Shown: positions 24,308 through 31,353 of the stretch, one piece after another
How the letters are laid out: every line of letters begins with the position of its first letter
How positions within the stretch are numbered: the stretch's first letter is position 1
Assembly: GCA_000438295.1 (NCBI GenBank)
Contig: FR901088.1
Span: 5,722-53,154, forward strand
DNA: 47,433 nt
From: Clostridium sp. CAG:451
Lineage (GTDB): Bacteria > Bacillota_I > Bacilli_A > RF39 > UBA660
Direction of reading: 5' to 3'
Position numbers and translations under genes: made by a program
The notes under the pieces: model-generated
What the model was told of the DNA's origin: nothing
Seen by the model: the letters and a program-made list of their open reading frames with translations, nothing else
Database searches by the model: none

Positions 24308-25069
24308 ATGAAAAATAATATTGAAGAAAACTATTTAGGATTATCATTTTTTAATCAATTAAAAATATATGATAAGTTTTTAGAAACATTACAAACTAAA
24401 AAGAATAAAAAAGTATCTAGAAGCTTAAATGAAACATTTGATAACTACTTTAACTTTAAAATAAACTTACATGAAGCAATTAATAATATTTCTTATTTAA
24501 ATAAAAATGAACTAGATGAATTAAAAAATGATTTATTAGAACAAATTCGTGAATATGAAAGTTACTATGATGAAAAAAAAGAGTCTTTTAGTGAGGGTAT
24601 TAGATGTTTTAATTATCATCTAGGTTCATTCTATCCGTTTGGTACTTGTGAAAATTTAAATAAAATGTTATTTTTTCCTGAAAAATTAACTGATACTGAT
24701 ACAGATCTATTTATAGAAGAATATGACCAATTACCAATTGAAGAAAAAATGAATACTATTGAAGATTTTGCATTTTCCTATATTTTATTAAATGAATTTT
24801 TTCTGCCAAGAGAAGTATATTTTTTTGGAAGTGAAGAGGATATAGAAAATATTATGAAAGGAGTATTAAAAGATAATTATGAAGATTATGAAAATTTGAG
24901 TACTGATAATAAATTTCATATATTAGAAGATCTTATAAGATGTGTAAATGAGTATTTAGATAGTCCTAAAATAAATTTTAATACTTCACAAAAAATACAG
25001 GAAGTTGCTATTACAAATAAAAAACAAGCTAAACAAAAGTATATTAATAAAAAAATTAATAGAAGATAA
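24308..25069 (+). CDS. Unknown acidic helical protein
   Basis: I do not recognise this 253-residue protein. It is soluble, rich in Glu, Asn, Asp and Lys, and mostly helical by composition, with long charged stretches (NELDELKNDLLEQIREYESYYDEKKE) that could form coiled coil, a central aromatic part (FNYHLGSFYPFGTC) and a basic tail. There is no signal peptide, membrane segment or catalytic motif. GGAGGG precedes ATG 24308 and a near-consensus promoter lies upstream, so it is an independent unit between the serpin and rplS. Its codon use matches neighbours. Confidence 0.7.
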   Translation: MKNNIEENYLGLSFFNQLKIYDKFLETLQTKKNKKVSRSLNETFDNYFNFKINLHEAINNISYLNKNELDELKNDLLEQIREYESYYDEKKESFSEGIRCFNYHLGSFYPFGTCENLNKMLFFPEKLTDTDTDLFIEEYDQLPIEEKMNTIEDFAFSYILLNEFFLPREVYFFGSEEDIENIMKGVLKDNYEDYENLSTDNKFHILEDLIRCVNEYLDSPKINFNTSQKIQEVAITNKKQAKQKYINKKINRR

Positions 25070-25153
25070 AAGAGATGGTAGTGTAAATAAATCTTTCTTT
25101 TCTTTTTTTGTATATTCCGATAAACTTTTTCTCAGTAGGCTAAAATTACCCTC

Positions 25154-25182
25154 TTGCATATTTTAAAAACATTTGCTATAAT
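25154..25182 (+). promoter_or_regulatory. Promoter of rplS
   Basis: TTGCAT (25154-25159), 17 bases, TATAAT (25177-25182). The transcript would start near 25189, giving a leader of about 67 nt. Confidence 0.75.
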
Positions 25183-25194
25183 AAATACCGTCAA

Positions 25195-25250
25195 AAGAAA
25201 GTGTTCCGCTTTACTTATATATATGAACACTGGTTATAGTTAGGAGGAAT
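25195..25250 (+). promoter_or_regulatory. Ribosomal protein L19 leader (probable)
   Basis: GTGTTC (25201-25206) and GAACAC (25225-25230) form a closing stem in the rplS leader, upstream of the TAGGAGGAAT ribosome binding site. The position and GTGTTC/GAACAC stem resemble the L19 leader of Firmicutes, where L19 is thought to control its own synthesis. The assignment is from memory of the motif, not a covariance search. Confidence 0.55.
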
Positions 25251-25255
25251 AGACG

Positions 25256-25621
25256 ATGAATATTATTGACAAAATCAATGAAAAACAAATTAATCCTGAA
25301 ATTCCTGAATTTAGAGTTGGAGATACTGTTCGTGTTGATGTAAAAATCAAAGAAGGTAAAAGAGAACGTATTCAGGCATTTGAAGGTGTTGTTGTTGCAA
25401 GACGTGGTGGTAGTGTTTCTGAAACATTTACTGTTCGTAAGATGTCATCTGGAGTAGGAGTAGAAAGAATTTTCCCAATTCATTCTCCAAAGATTGATAA
25501 GATTACAGTAGTACGTCGTGGTCGCGTTCGTAGAGCTAAACTAACATTCTTAAAAGGAATGGTTGGTCAATATAAAATCAAAGAACGTGGACAAAAACAA
25601 AAGAAAGTAACAGAAGAGTAG
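25256..25621 (+). CDS. rplS: 50S ribosomal protein L19
   Basis: L19 sits at the 30S-50S interface of the ribosome. Family landmarks are all present: PEFRVGDTVRVDVKIKEG, ERIQAFEGVVVARRGG, TFTVRKMSSGVGVERIFPIHSP and RRGRVRRAKLTFLKG. The length of 121 residues is slightly longer than usual because of a Lys/Glu-rich tail. AGGAGG precedes ATG 25256. It has its own promoter and leader, and a terminator overlapping its stop codon partly separates it from lepB, an order (rplS, then lepB) found in Firmicutes. Confidence 0.98.
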   Translation: MNIIDKINEKQINPEIPEFRVGDTVRVDVKIKEGKRERIQAFEGVVVARRGGSVSETFTVRKMSSGVGVERIFPIHSPKIDKITVVRRGRVRRAKLTFLKGMVGQYKIKERGQKQKKVTEE

Positions 25622-25639
25622 ATTTAGTCTACTTTTTTT
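25617..25639 (+). terminator. Terminator of rplS
   Basis: AGTAGA (25617-25622) and TCTACT (25628-25633) form a 6-bp stem followed by seven T residues; the stop codon is in the stem. Some read-through to lepB is likely, as no separate lepB promoter is evident. Confidence 0.7.
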
Positions 25640-25653
25640 GCTTAGGTGAAAGT

Positions 25654-26142
25654 ATGGAAAAAATGAAAGAATTAATACCTTATATAATAATATTAATTGT
25701 AGTTATTTTAGTAAAAAGCTTTATTGTCTCTCCAATAAGAGTTAATGGAACTAGTATGGTCCCAACTCTTCATCCTAAAGATATTATGATTCTAAATAGA
25801 ACAGCTTATTATACTAAGAATCCTAAAAGATTTGATATTGTAGTAGTAGACCTTGAGGATGAAAAAGTTATTAAAAGAGTAATAGGTTTACCTGGGGAGA
25901 CAATAGAGTATCGGGATAATACTTTATATGTTAATGGGAAAAAAGTAAAAGAAAATATAAAAGATGTTGATACAGCTGACTATGAAAGTGGTAAGATTCC
26001 CAAAGACTCTTATCTAGTATTAGGAGATAATAGAAGAGGATCATATGATGGAAGAATGTTTGGTTTTGTTAAGAAAAGGCAAATAGAAGGGAAGACATTG
26101 CTAACTATTTTTCCATTTAATCGAATAGGATTTAGAAAGTAA
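25654..26142 (+). CDS. lepB: Type I signal peptidase
   Basis: This membrane enzyme cuts signal peptides from exported proteins. A single N-terminal membrane segment (about 7-25) precedes the outside catalytic domain. Box B is VNGTSMVPTL with nucleophile Ser 34; box D is KRVIGLPGE with general-base Lys 74; box E is GDNRRGSYDGR. The length of 162 residues is typical for short Gram-positive SipS-type enzymes with one anchor. AGGTGAAAG precedes ATG 25654. It directly follows rplS. The secreted 3D-domain protein and the sulfotransferase-like protein in this window are possible substrates. Confidence 0.95.
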   Translation: MEKMKELIPYIIILIVVILVKSFIVSPIRVNGTSMVPTLHPKDIMILNRTAYYTKNPKRFDIVVVDLEDEKVIKRVIGLPGETIEYRDNTLYVNGKKVKENIKDVDTADYESGKIPKDSYLVLGDNRRGSYDGRMFGFVKKRQIEGKTLLTIFPFNRIGFRK

Positions 26143-26159
26143 TTAAGGAAGATTAAATT

Positions 26160-26185
26160 AAAAGAGCAGTAATGCTCTTTTAGCT
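26160..26185 (+). terminator. Terminator of lepB
   Basis: AAAAGAGC (26160-26167) and GCTCTTTT (26174-26181) form a perfect 8-bp stem over a 6-base loop. It also serves the converging decayed gene. Confidence 0.75.
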
Positions 26186-26612
26186 TTTCTTAGAATTAAT
26201 TTCATCAATAATAATAGTAACAGGGGCATTAGCAAAATAATAATTAGTATTTATGTTTGCTATATCTGGTGTTTTTAAGTAGATAGTCTTTTTAGAAAGA
26301 TTAACTAGTTCATAAGGTGTTTTATTATCATTTACTGTAATAATTCCTTGAGCTATTACTGGAAGAGTTTTCTCATTATAAATCTACTGACTAGCCCCTA
26401 CATAAATATTATCATTGTTTAAAGGTCTTAGTCCAATAGAGATAAGATCTTTTTTCTCATCAAAAGATTGACCACTTAATTTGCAATAACTATAAAGAAC
26501 AATTGATACTTTATAAGCACCTATTCTTGTAAAATAAATTAAGTTTTCTCTCTCATTTAATGTTAAAGCATTTCTTAGACATAAGTATACTTTCTTTCTA
26601 TATAATGTATGA
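26180..26612 (-). pseudogene. Decayed unknown gene with one in-frame TAG
   Basis: On the minus strand a frame of about 140 codons reads …RKKVYLCLRNALTLNEREN…YCKLSGQSFDEKKDLISIGLRPL, hits TAG at 26385-26383, and continues KTLPVIAQGIITVNDNKTPYELVN…INTNYYFANAPVTIIIDE to TAA 26182-26180. There is no start codon or ribosome binding site at the upstream end. Composition looks coding on both sides of the stop, so this is a truncated, dead gene of unknown family. It occupies the gap between lepB and the next leftward gene. Confidence 0.5.
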
Positions 26613-26642
26613 AAACATAAAAAAAAGAATAATTATAATTAA

Positions 26643-27263
26643 CTATTCTGTAATTCTTCCTATTCTAAACTGGTAAATACTTTTATCACCATTTATTGTT
26701 TCTTTTAAATTAGCTTCAATTCCTTTGTACTGAAAATATTCTGATGTTTTAGAATTATCTTTTTTTTCATTATCTCTTGTTCTAATAACACTATCATAAA
26801 TCATTTTAATATCTTCATCTTCTAAAGAATTATTATTAGCTTTTAGAAAGGCTTTAATAATTTCTTTTGTTGTATCACTTTCTTCTTTATAGTAAATAGA
26901 CATAACAGAAACATTTTTATTATCTGTTTGAAAAACAAAAGTTATACCATTAGTTGTATATTCATATAAATTATCTTTCTTTTCAAGATTCTTAGAATTA
27001 ACTTGATAACTTTCTAAGTCTTTTTCTTTTATAATATTGTTATAGTTTTCTAAGAGTTTAGTTAAACTGATATTCTTTATTGTTTCTAATTTGCTCATTT
27101 CTGAGAAATTGATTTTCTCACTTTCTTTTTTTTGCTTATCTAAATACTTTTTAGTTATATTAGTACCTAATAGATAAGAACAAAATCCTAGGATAATAGC
27201 TAATAATATTATAATTATTTTATCCTTTTTATTAAGACTTTTTTTTGCTTTTTTCTTCTTCAT
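26643..27263 (-). CDS. Unknown single-pass membrane protein
   Basis: I do not recognise this 206-residue protein. A highly basic start (KKKKAKKSLNKKDK) precedes one hydrophobic segment (about 18-37), predicted with the N-terminus inside, and a lysine-rich outside region of about 165 residues. No motif stands out apart from a beta-rich C-terminus. ATG 27263 is preferred over GTG 27272, because AGGGTGA ends five bases before it. An extended -10 box (TGCTATAAT) lies upstream on the minus strand. The downstream decayed frame begins 30 bases after its stop and may once have been in the same operon. Confidence 0.65.
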   Translation of the reverse strand: MKKKKAKKSLNKKDKIIIILLAIILGFCSYLLGTNITKKYLDKQKKESEKINFSEMSKLETIKNISLTKLLENYNNIIKEKDLESYQVNSKNLEKKDNLYEYTTNGITFVFQTDNKNVSVMSIYYKEESDTTKEIIKAFLKANNNSLEDEDIKMIYDSVIRTRDNEKKDNSKTSEYFQYKGIEANLKETINGDKSIYQFRIGRITE

Positions 27264-27281
27264 TATCTTCACCCTGTAGAT

Positions 27282-27290
27282 ATTATAGCA
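27282..27290 (-). promoter_or_regulatory. Extended -10 promoter for the leftward membrane protein
   Basis: TGCTATAAT on the minus strand (27290-27282). The -35 region is poor, which fits an extended -10 promoter. Confidence 0.5.
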
Positions 27291-27330
27291 TATTTTTCTT
27301 AAAATACTGTTATTTTTCTTAGTATTTAGT

Positions 27331-27336
27331 TATAAT
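27331..27336 (+). promoter_or_regulatory. -10 box of the Smr gene
   Basis: TATAAT at 27331-27336 without a good -35. Transcription would start near 27343, past the in-frame GTG at 27341, which supports ATG 27359 as the start. Confidence 0.45.
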
Positions 27337-27358
27337 ATAAGTGAAAGGAAGTAGTGCG

Positions 27359-27619
27359 ATGTATCTTTCAAGTATTAGAAGTGTTGATTTACACGGAATG
27401 GATAGAATTACTGCTAGAATAACAGTAGATGAGTTTATAACTGACTTAATAAGATTAAAGGAAACAAAAGGAGTTATTATTCATGGTATTGGAAGTGGTA
27501 TACTAAGAAAAGAAATAGCAGATTATCTTCGCCATGATAAAAGAGTTAAAGAATATAAGCTTGACTTTATGAATCCGGGTTGTACAGTAATTAGTTTGGA
27601 AGATAAGTTGACAAAATGA
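27359..27619 (+). CDS. Stand-alone Smr-domain protein
   Basis: The 86-residue protein is a single Smr domain as found at the C-terminus of MutS2, with the two signature motifs DLHGMDRITARITVDEFI (LDLHG type) and IIHGIGSGILRKEIADYL (HGxGxGxLR type). Smr domains bind or nick nucleic acids, and some act on branched DNA or on mRNA on stalled ribosomes. Without the MutS2 ATPase part, this may be an independent endonuclease or adaptor. AAAGGA lies nine bases before ATG 27359. The next gene has its own promoter inside the 3' end of this one. Confidence 0.85.
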   Translation: MYLSSIRSVDLHGMDRITARITVDEFITDLIRLKETKGVIIHGIGSGILRKEIADYLRHDKRVKEYKLDFMNPGCTVISLEDKLTK

Positions 27620-27636
27620 GAAAAAAGAGGTATAAT
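27608..27636 (+). promoter_or_regulatory. Perfect-consensus promoter inside the Smr gene end
   Basis: TTGACA (27608-27613), exactly 17 bases, TATAAT (27631-27636). Both boxes are full consensus. It drives the surface-protein gene at 27667 and, by close linkage, the 877-residue gene. Confidence 0.85.
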
Positions 27637-27666
27637 ATGAGCCGATAGAGAGGAAGGGATATTCCT

Positions 27667-28614
27667 ATGTATACTGAAGAATATGATAAAAGACCATTTC
27701 CGTTTAGAGATTTTTTATTGAAGTTTATTATAATTGTTATATTTGCTTTATTACTCGTTTGGCTAATACCAAAATTTATTAGCCCTAAAACAAGTAGTAA
27801 TGAAGTAACTTCATCAAAAGTCTTTGAAAAGAATCTAACTACTATGAAAAAAGCTAGTGTTAATTACTATAGCAAGAAAGAAAATTTACCAACTGATAAT
27901 AGTAAAGAGGTAATTACTTTACGTCAAATGATTAGTAAGAATATGCTTAGAGCTTTTACTGATAAGAATGGTAAAGCCTGTAATGTAGATAAGAGCTATT
28001 CTGAAATAACTTCTGATAATGGGGAATATGTTTTAAAAGTAAAATTAAAATGTAGTGATGAAGAAGATTATGTTTTAACTAAACTTGGAAGTTATTCTTA
28101 TTGTACTAGTGAAATATGTGAAAAAGATCTTAGTAAGACTGATACTAAGAGTGAGGAGTCTTCAACTACTACTAATAATAAGACAAATAATGAGACAAAG
28201 ACTGATGAAATTGAAACTCCTGATACTAGTGATAGTGAGAGCGAAAAAGATGAAGAAAGTGACTCTAGCGATACAGCCGTAAACTATACTTATGAATATC
28301 AGAAAACAACAGCTGGGACATTTTCTAGTTGGAGTGATTGGTCAGGAAAGGCTAAAAATAGTGAAAGATATAAAGAAATAACTTGTGCTACTAATGATAG
28401 TAATTGTTTAAAAGAAATAAAAGTTACTACTAGAAGAGAAGTTATCGGTAAAACACCTTTAGGACAAAATGTTGTTGCCACAGTTAGTTATTATCAAACA
28501 AGAACTAGAACTTATACTCCAGGAGTAACTGATACAAAATGGAGTAGTGAAAATGATGAGGCACTTTTAAACTCTGGATATAAAATGACAGGAAATAAGA
28601 AAGAGTTAAATTAG
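27667..28614 (+). CDS. Unknown anchored surface protein with W-rich C-terminal region
   Basis: A membrane segment (about 19-37) with cytoplasmic N-terminus is followed by an outside domain (about 55-155) with three or four cysteines, a low-complexity Ser/Thr/Asp/Glu linker (about 160-205) and a C-terminal region with FSSWSDWSGKAKNSERYKEITC and QTRTRTYTPG. The WxxW spacing and paired TRTR resemble thrombospondin-type repeats superficially, but the cysteine pattern is wrong, so no family is assigned. It is driven by a perfect-consensus promoter, suggesting high expression. The next gene starts 12 bases after its stop, so the two probably form an operon. Confidence 0.72.
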   Translation: MYTEEYDKRPFPFRDFLLKFIIIVIFALLLVWLIPKFISPKTSSNEVTSSKVFEKNLTTMKKASVNYYSKKENLPTDNSKEVITLRQMISKNMLRAFTDKNGKACNVDKSYSEITSDNGEYVLKVKLKCSDEEDYVLTKLGSYSYCTSEICEKDLSKTDTKSEESSTTTNNKTNNETKTDEIETPDTSDSESEKDEESDSSDTAVNYTYEYQKTTAGTFSSWSDWSGKAKNSERYKEITCATNDSNCLKEIKVTTRREVIGKTPLGQNVVATVSYYQTRTRTYTPGVTDTKWSSENDEALLNSGYKMTGNKKELN

Positions 28615-28626
28615 GAGGAAAAGATT

Positions 28627-31260
28627 ATGATGAATAAATATTTAGAATATTATCAATTCCATGAAAAAGATGAAGATGGTAATACAGTGTGTTTGTATTG
28701 TATTGTTAAAAGAACTGATGATGGTATATATCTTCAATTTGAAAAAGATTATAATACTGCTTTAAAAGAGTTAAAGGAATTTGCTTACGATAATGAAATA
28801 TATACTACGGAAGAGTTAAAAAATAGTAGTAAATTACATTTGCAAGTTTCTAATAAAGAATTTAGAGAAGAATTAGCAAAAAAATATGGTTATAAAACTG
28901 ATGAAATTAATAATTTTAATGAAGAGCTTGGGATTAGTCTAATAGTGCCGTTAGATGATAATAAAATAAATTATGAAGAGGTCATTGATCCAAATCCATT
29001 AAGAAGAACTATTAGTACTAATGATGGTGATGAGAATGCAGAGGAAGAGATGGAAGAAGTTGCTGATTTTGAAGAGGAAAAAAGTCATCCAATAATAGAA
29101 AAATTAAAAAGATTAAGATTAAAAGGTATCAAAAAGTTGGCTATTAGAATCGGGGCAATAGCAACTATAGCAGTTTTAGGTATTACGGGCATTAAATCTT
29201 GTAGTAAAAAGGGAATTAGTGAGGACCTTGTTACTGTAGAATCAGACACTAATAGTGAGGACCCAGTTGAATATATTACGCAAGATCCTACACCAGAAGA
29301 AAATATTAATGCGGGTAGCAACTTACCTGTATTTCAAAGCTATTTAAATCAAAGTAGTGAAGCTACAAGAAAATATATGACTAACTTTAAAAAGAATCTT
29401 AAATCATTTAACAAAATTGCTAAAAATTATGTTGATGCTAATAATACTAGTAGATTGGGATTAGATACAGATAATTATACAGCTTTCGAAATGGCATTAT
29501 TAGGAAATGAATTTGGTTCTATGGTAGATAATGTTTCTACTTATTGGAACAGTGATGATTTATATAGAAGTTATGTAAAGACAAATGACCAATTAAAACA
29601 ATTAGCTACAGTTCAAATAAAATCAACTGGTCTAGCTAATACTTTAAAAGGTAAGGAGCGTCAGAATTTTTATAGAAAATATGAAGATATGATTATTGAT
29701 TTGAATAGCACAGAAAAAAGTAGTGAAAAAATCACTAAGGTGGAAAATATATTTAAACAAATAAAGAGTGATTTTAATATGGACAGTGAAAATTATAATC
29801 CAAAAGAATTGTTTAGAGATGACTCTAAATATATAGCTGTTATGCCTATGGTTAGAAATATTTATGATGAAGCTAAGAATTGTGGTTATGATAATACTCC
29901 TTCTGCTGCTAAAATGAAACAATTAAGTGAAGCATATCAAACTGTTGTGAGAGAAAATATTGAAGAAGCTTTATCTTCTATTACAGTTTATGAAGATACT
30001 ACTCCAAGTTATGAAATGTATGCTAGTCAAATAGCTCTTGATTTAGAACAGGATGATTTGTATGTTATTGATAATAAAAGGGATATAAGAGAACTTGGCA
30101 TATATAAATTAAGAAGAAATTTACCTGAAAAAGTAAAGAAAGTAACTCCTACACCTACAGCTACACCTACACCGACAGTAGCTCCTAAAACAGTAGAATC
30201 TTCTACAACAACTCCTTCTGTAAGTGAAAATACTTCAGCTATAGATGAAAGTGCTCCTGATGTTAGTAATGAAAATAGTGATAGTGTAGATACTACAGAT
30301 ATTTCAACTCCTGTCTATACTACCGATGATGATAACTTTGAATATAATAAGGAAGCAACAGTTGATAATTCTTCACAAGAGATAGATAATAATCAAAATG
30401 ATAATGATAATTCAAATTCTTCATCCTCAGAAAGCTCTATAGCAGATCAAATTATTGAATCTGATGAAGGAACAAATGAAGATATTAATGTAAATGACAA
30501 TAATACAAATAATACTGATACTGATATTGATAATACTGATTCAAATGTAGATGATAATCAAATAATAGAAAGTGAAGAAGAAATAGTTAATTCTATGAAC
30601 GATGCTATTAATAATGGTGGTTATGCTGAAACTCCAAATGATTGGGCAATAGATGATAATTATAAAATGGATGGCACAGATATTATAGATGGAAGTGTTA
30701 GTGATATTACGATAGAGGAAAATTCTGATGCTTCTACAGATACAACAACTGAAGATGTACCAACAACTGAAGAAGTACCAACAACTGAAGATGTACCAAC
30801 AACTGAAGATGTACCAACAACTGAAAATGTACCAACAACTGAAGATGTACCAACAACTGAAGATAATAGTCAAGATTATGAGATAATTGAATCTGAAGAA
30901 AGTTATGAAACACCTACTACTGATATAACAGATGAAACTACTCTTAATGAAGAAAACTATGAAACTCCTGTCTATGAAGGAACAATTGATGAGACAAATA
31001 TTACTGAAGAGGCTCCTACTGTTCAAGATGAATCTGATGTAACTACTTACGAAACCGATGAAACAGTTGATAATCAAGATGTACCTGTTGAATATACAGT
31101 GGCAAAATTAACTCAAGATCAAGCGATTGATCAAGTTATTAGCTATAATATGAAAGGTATGAATGCTGTTCCGGTGTTCAATGCCACAGATAATAGTTGG
31201 AGAGTAGAGGTTATTAATGACTCAGCTAAAGAAGTAAAACCTGTTCAATATAATATTTAA
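28627..31260 (+). CDS. Large anchored protein with TTEDVP repeats
   Basis: I do not recognise this 877-residue protein. A cytoplasmic part of about 165 residues (acidic near 130-155) is followed by a single membrane segment (about 171-188), then a helical outside domain (about 230-500). A Pro/Thr spacer (TPTPTATPTPTVAP) and an extremely acidic Asn/Asp/Thr/Ser-rich region (about 515-815) follow, the latter with a tandem TTEDVP repeat (about 706-747). A small ordered C-terminus (QDQAIDQVISYNMKGMNAVP) closes it. The layout suggests a stalk holding a terminal domain away from the membrane. AGGAGG lies eight bases before ATG 28627. Confidence 0.72.
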   Translation: MMNKYLEYYQFHEKDEDGNTVCLYCIVKRTDDGIYLQFEKDYNTALKELKEFAYDNEIYTTEELKNSSKLHLQVSNKEFREELAKKYGYKTDEINNFNEELGISLIVPLDDNKINYEEVIDPNPLRRTISTNDGDENAEEEMEEVADFEEEKSHPIIEKLKRLRLKGIKKLAIRIGAIATIAVLGITGIKSCSKKGISEDLVTVESDTNSEDPVEYITQDPTPEENINAGSNLPVFQSYLNQSSEATRKYMTNFKKNLKSFNKIAKNYVDANNTSRLGLDTDNYTAFEMALLGNEFGSMVDNVSTYWNSDDLYRSYVKTNDQLKQLATVQIKSTGLANTLKGKERQNFYRKYEDMIIDLNSTEKSSEKITKVENIFKQIKSDFNMDSENYNPKELFRDDSKYIAVMPMVRNIYDEAKNCGYDNTPSAAKMKQLSEAYQTVVRENIEEALSSITVYEDTTPSYEMYASQIALDLEQDDLYVIDNKRDIRELGIYKLRRNLPEKVKKVTPTPTATPTPTVAPKTVESSTTTPSVSENTSAIDESAPDVSNENSDSVDTTDISTPVYTTDDDNFEYNKEATVDNSSQEIDNNQNDNDNSNSSSSESSIADQIIESDEGTNEDINVNDNNTNNTDTDIDNTDSNVDDNQIIESEEEIVNSMNDAINNGGYAETPNDWAIDDNYKMDGTDIIDGSVSDITIEENSDASTDTTTEDVPTTEEVPTTEDVPTTEDVPTTENVPTTEDVPTTEDNSQDYEIIESEESYETPTTDITDETTLNEENYETPVYEGTIDETNITEEAPTVQDESDVTTYETDETVDNQDVPVEYTVAKLTQDQAIDQVISYNMKGMNAVPVFNATDNSWRVEVINDSAKEVKPVQYNI
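30742..30867 (+). repeat. Seven 18-bp coding repeats (TTEDVP)
   Basis: Seven in-frame copies of an 18-base unit, consensus CCAACAACTGAAGATGTA, with single changes in units 1, 2, 5 and 7. It is likely variable in copy number by slippage, changing stalk length without a frameshift. Confidence 0.9.
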
Positions 31261-31266
31261 TAAAGT

Positions 31267-31294
31267 AAAGTGAGATTAGTTAATCTCACTTTTT
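31267..31294 (+). terminator. Terminator after the 877-residue gene
   Basis: AAAGTGAGAT (31267-31276) and ATCTCACTTT (31283-31292) form a perfect 10-bp stem with a 6-base loop and further T residues. Confidence 0.85.
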
Positions 31295-31315
31295 GCTTTC
31301 ACTAAAGAAAAAAAT

Positions 31316-31325
31316 ATGGTATAAT
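31316..31325 (+). promoter_or_regulatory. Extended -10 promoter
   Basis: ATGGTATAAT, with TATAAT at 31320-31325 and TG one base upstream, 28 bases before the next ATG. Confidence 0.55.
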
Positions 31326-31353
31326 TCTTAATAGAATAAGGTAGGTGAATTAG

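Noticed and set aside
26180..26612. Riboswitch or noncoding RNA in the gap after lepB
   Set aside because: A minus-strand coding frame with one internal stop explains the stretch better.
27667..28614. Thrombospondin type 1 repeat
   Set aside because: Trp and Arg spacing is suggestive, but the six-cysteine pattern is absent.
30742..30867. CRISPR-like short repeats
   Set aside because: The repeats are contiguous 18-bp units with no spacers and are in frame in a protein gene.
30541..31077. 178-residue minus-strand ORF rich in Phe, Ser and Ile
   Set aside because: It is the mirror of the acidic low-complexity part of the 877-residue protein, with a repeated shadow of the TTEDVP units.
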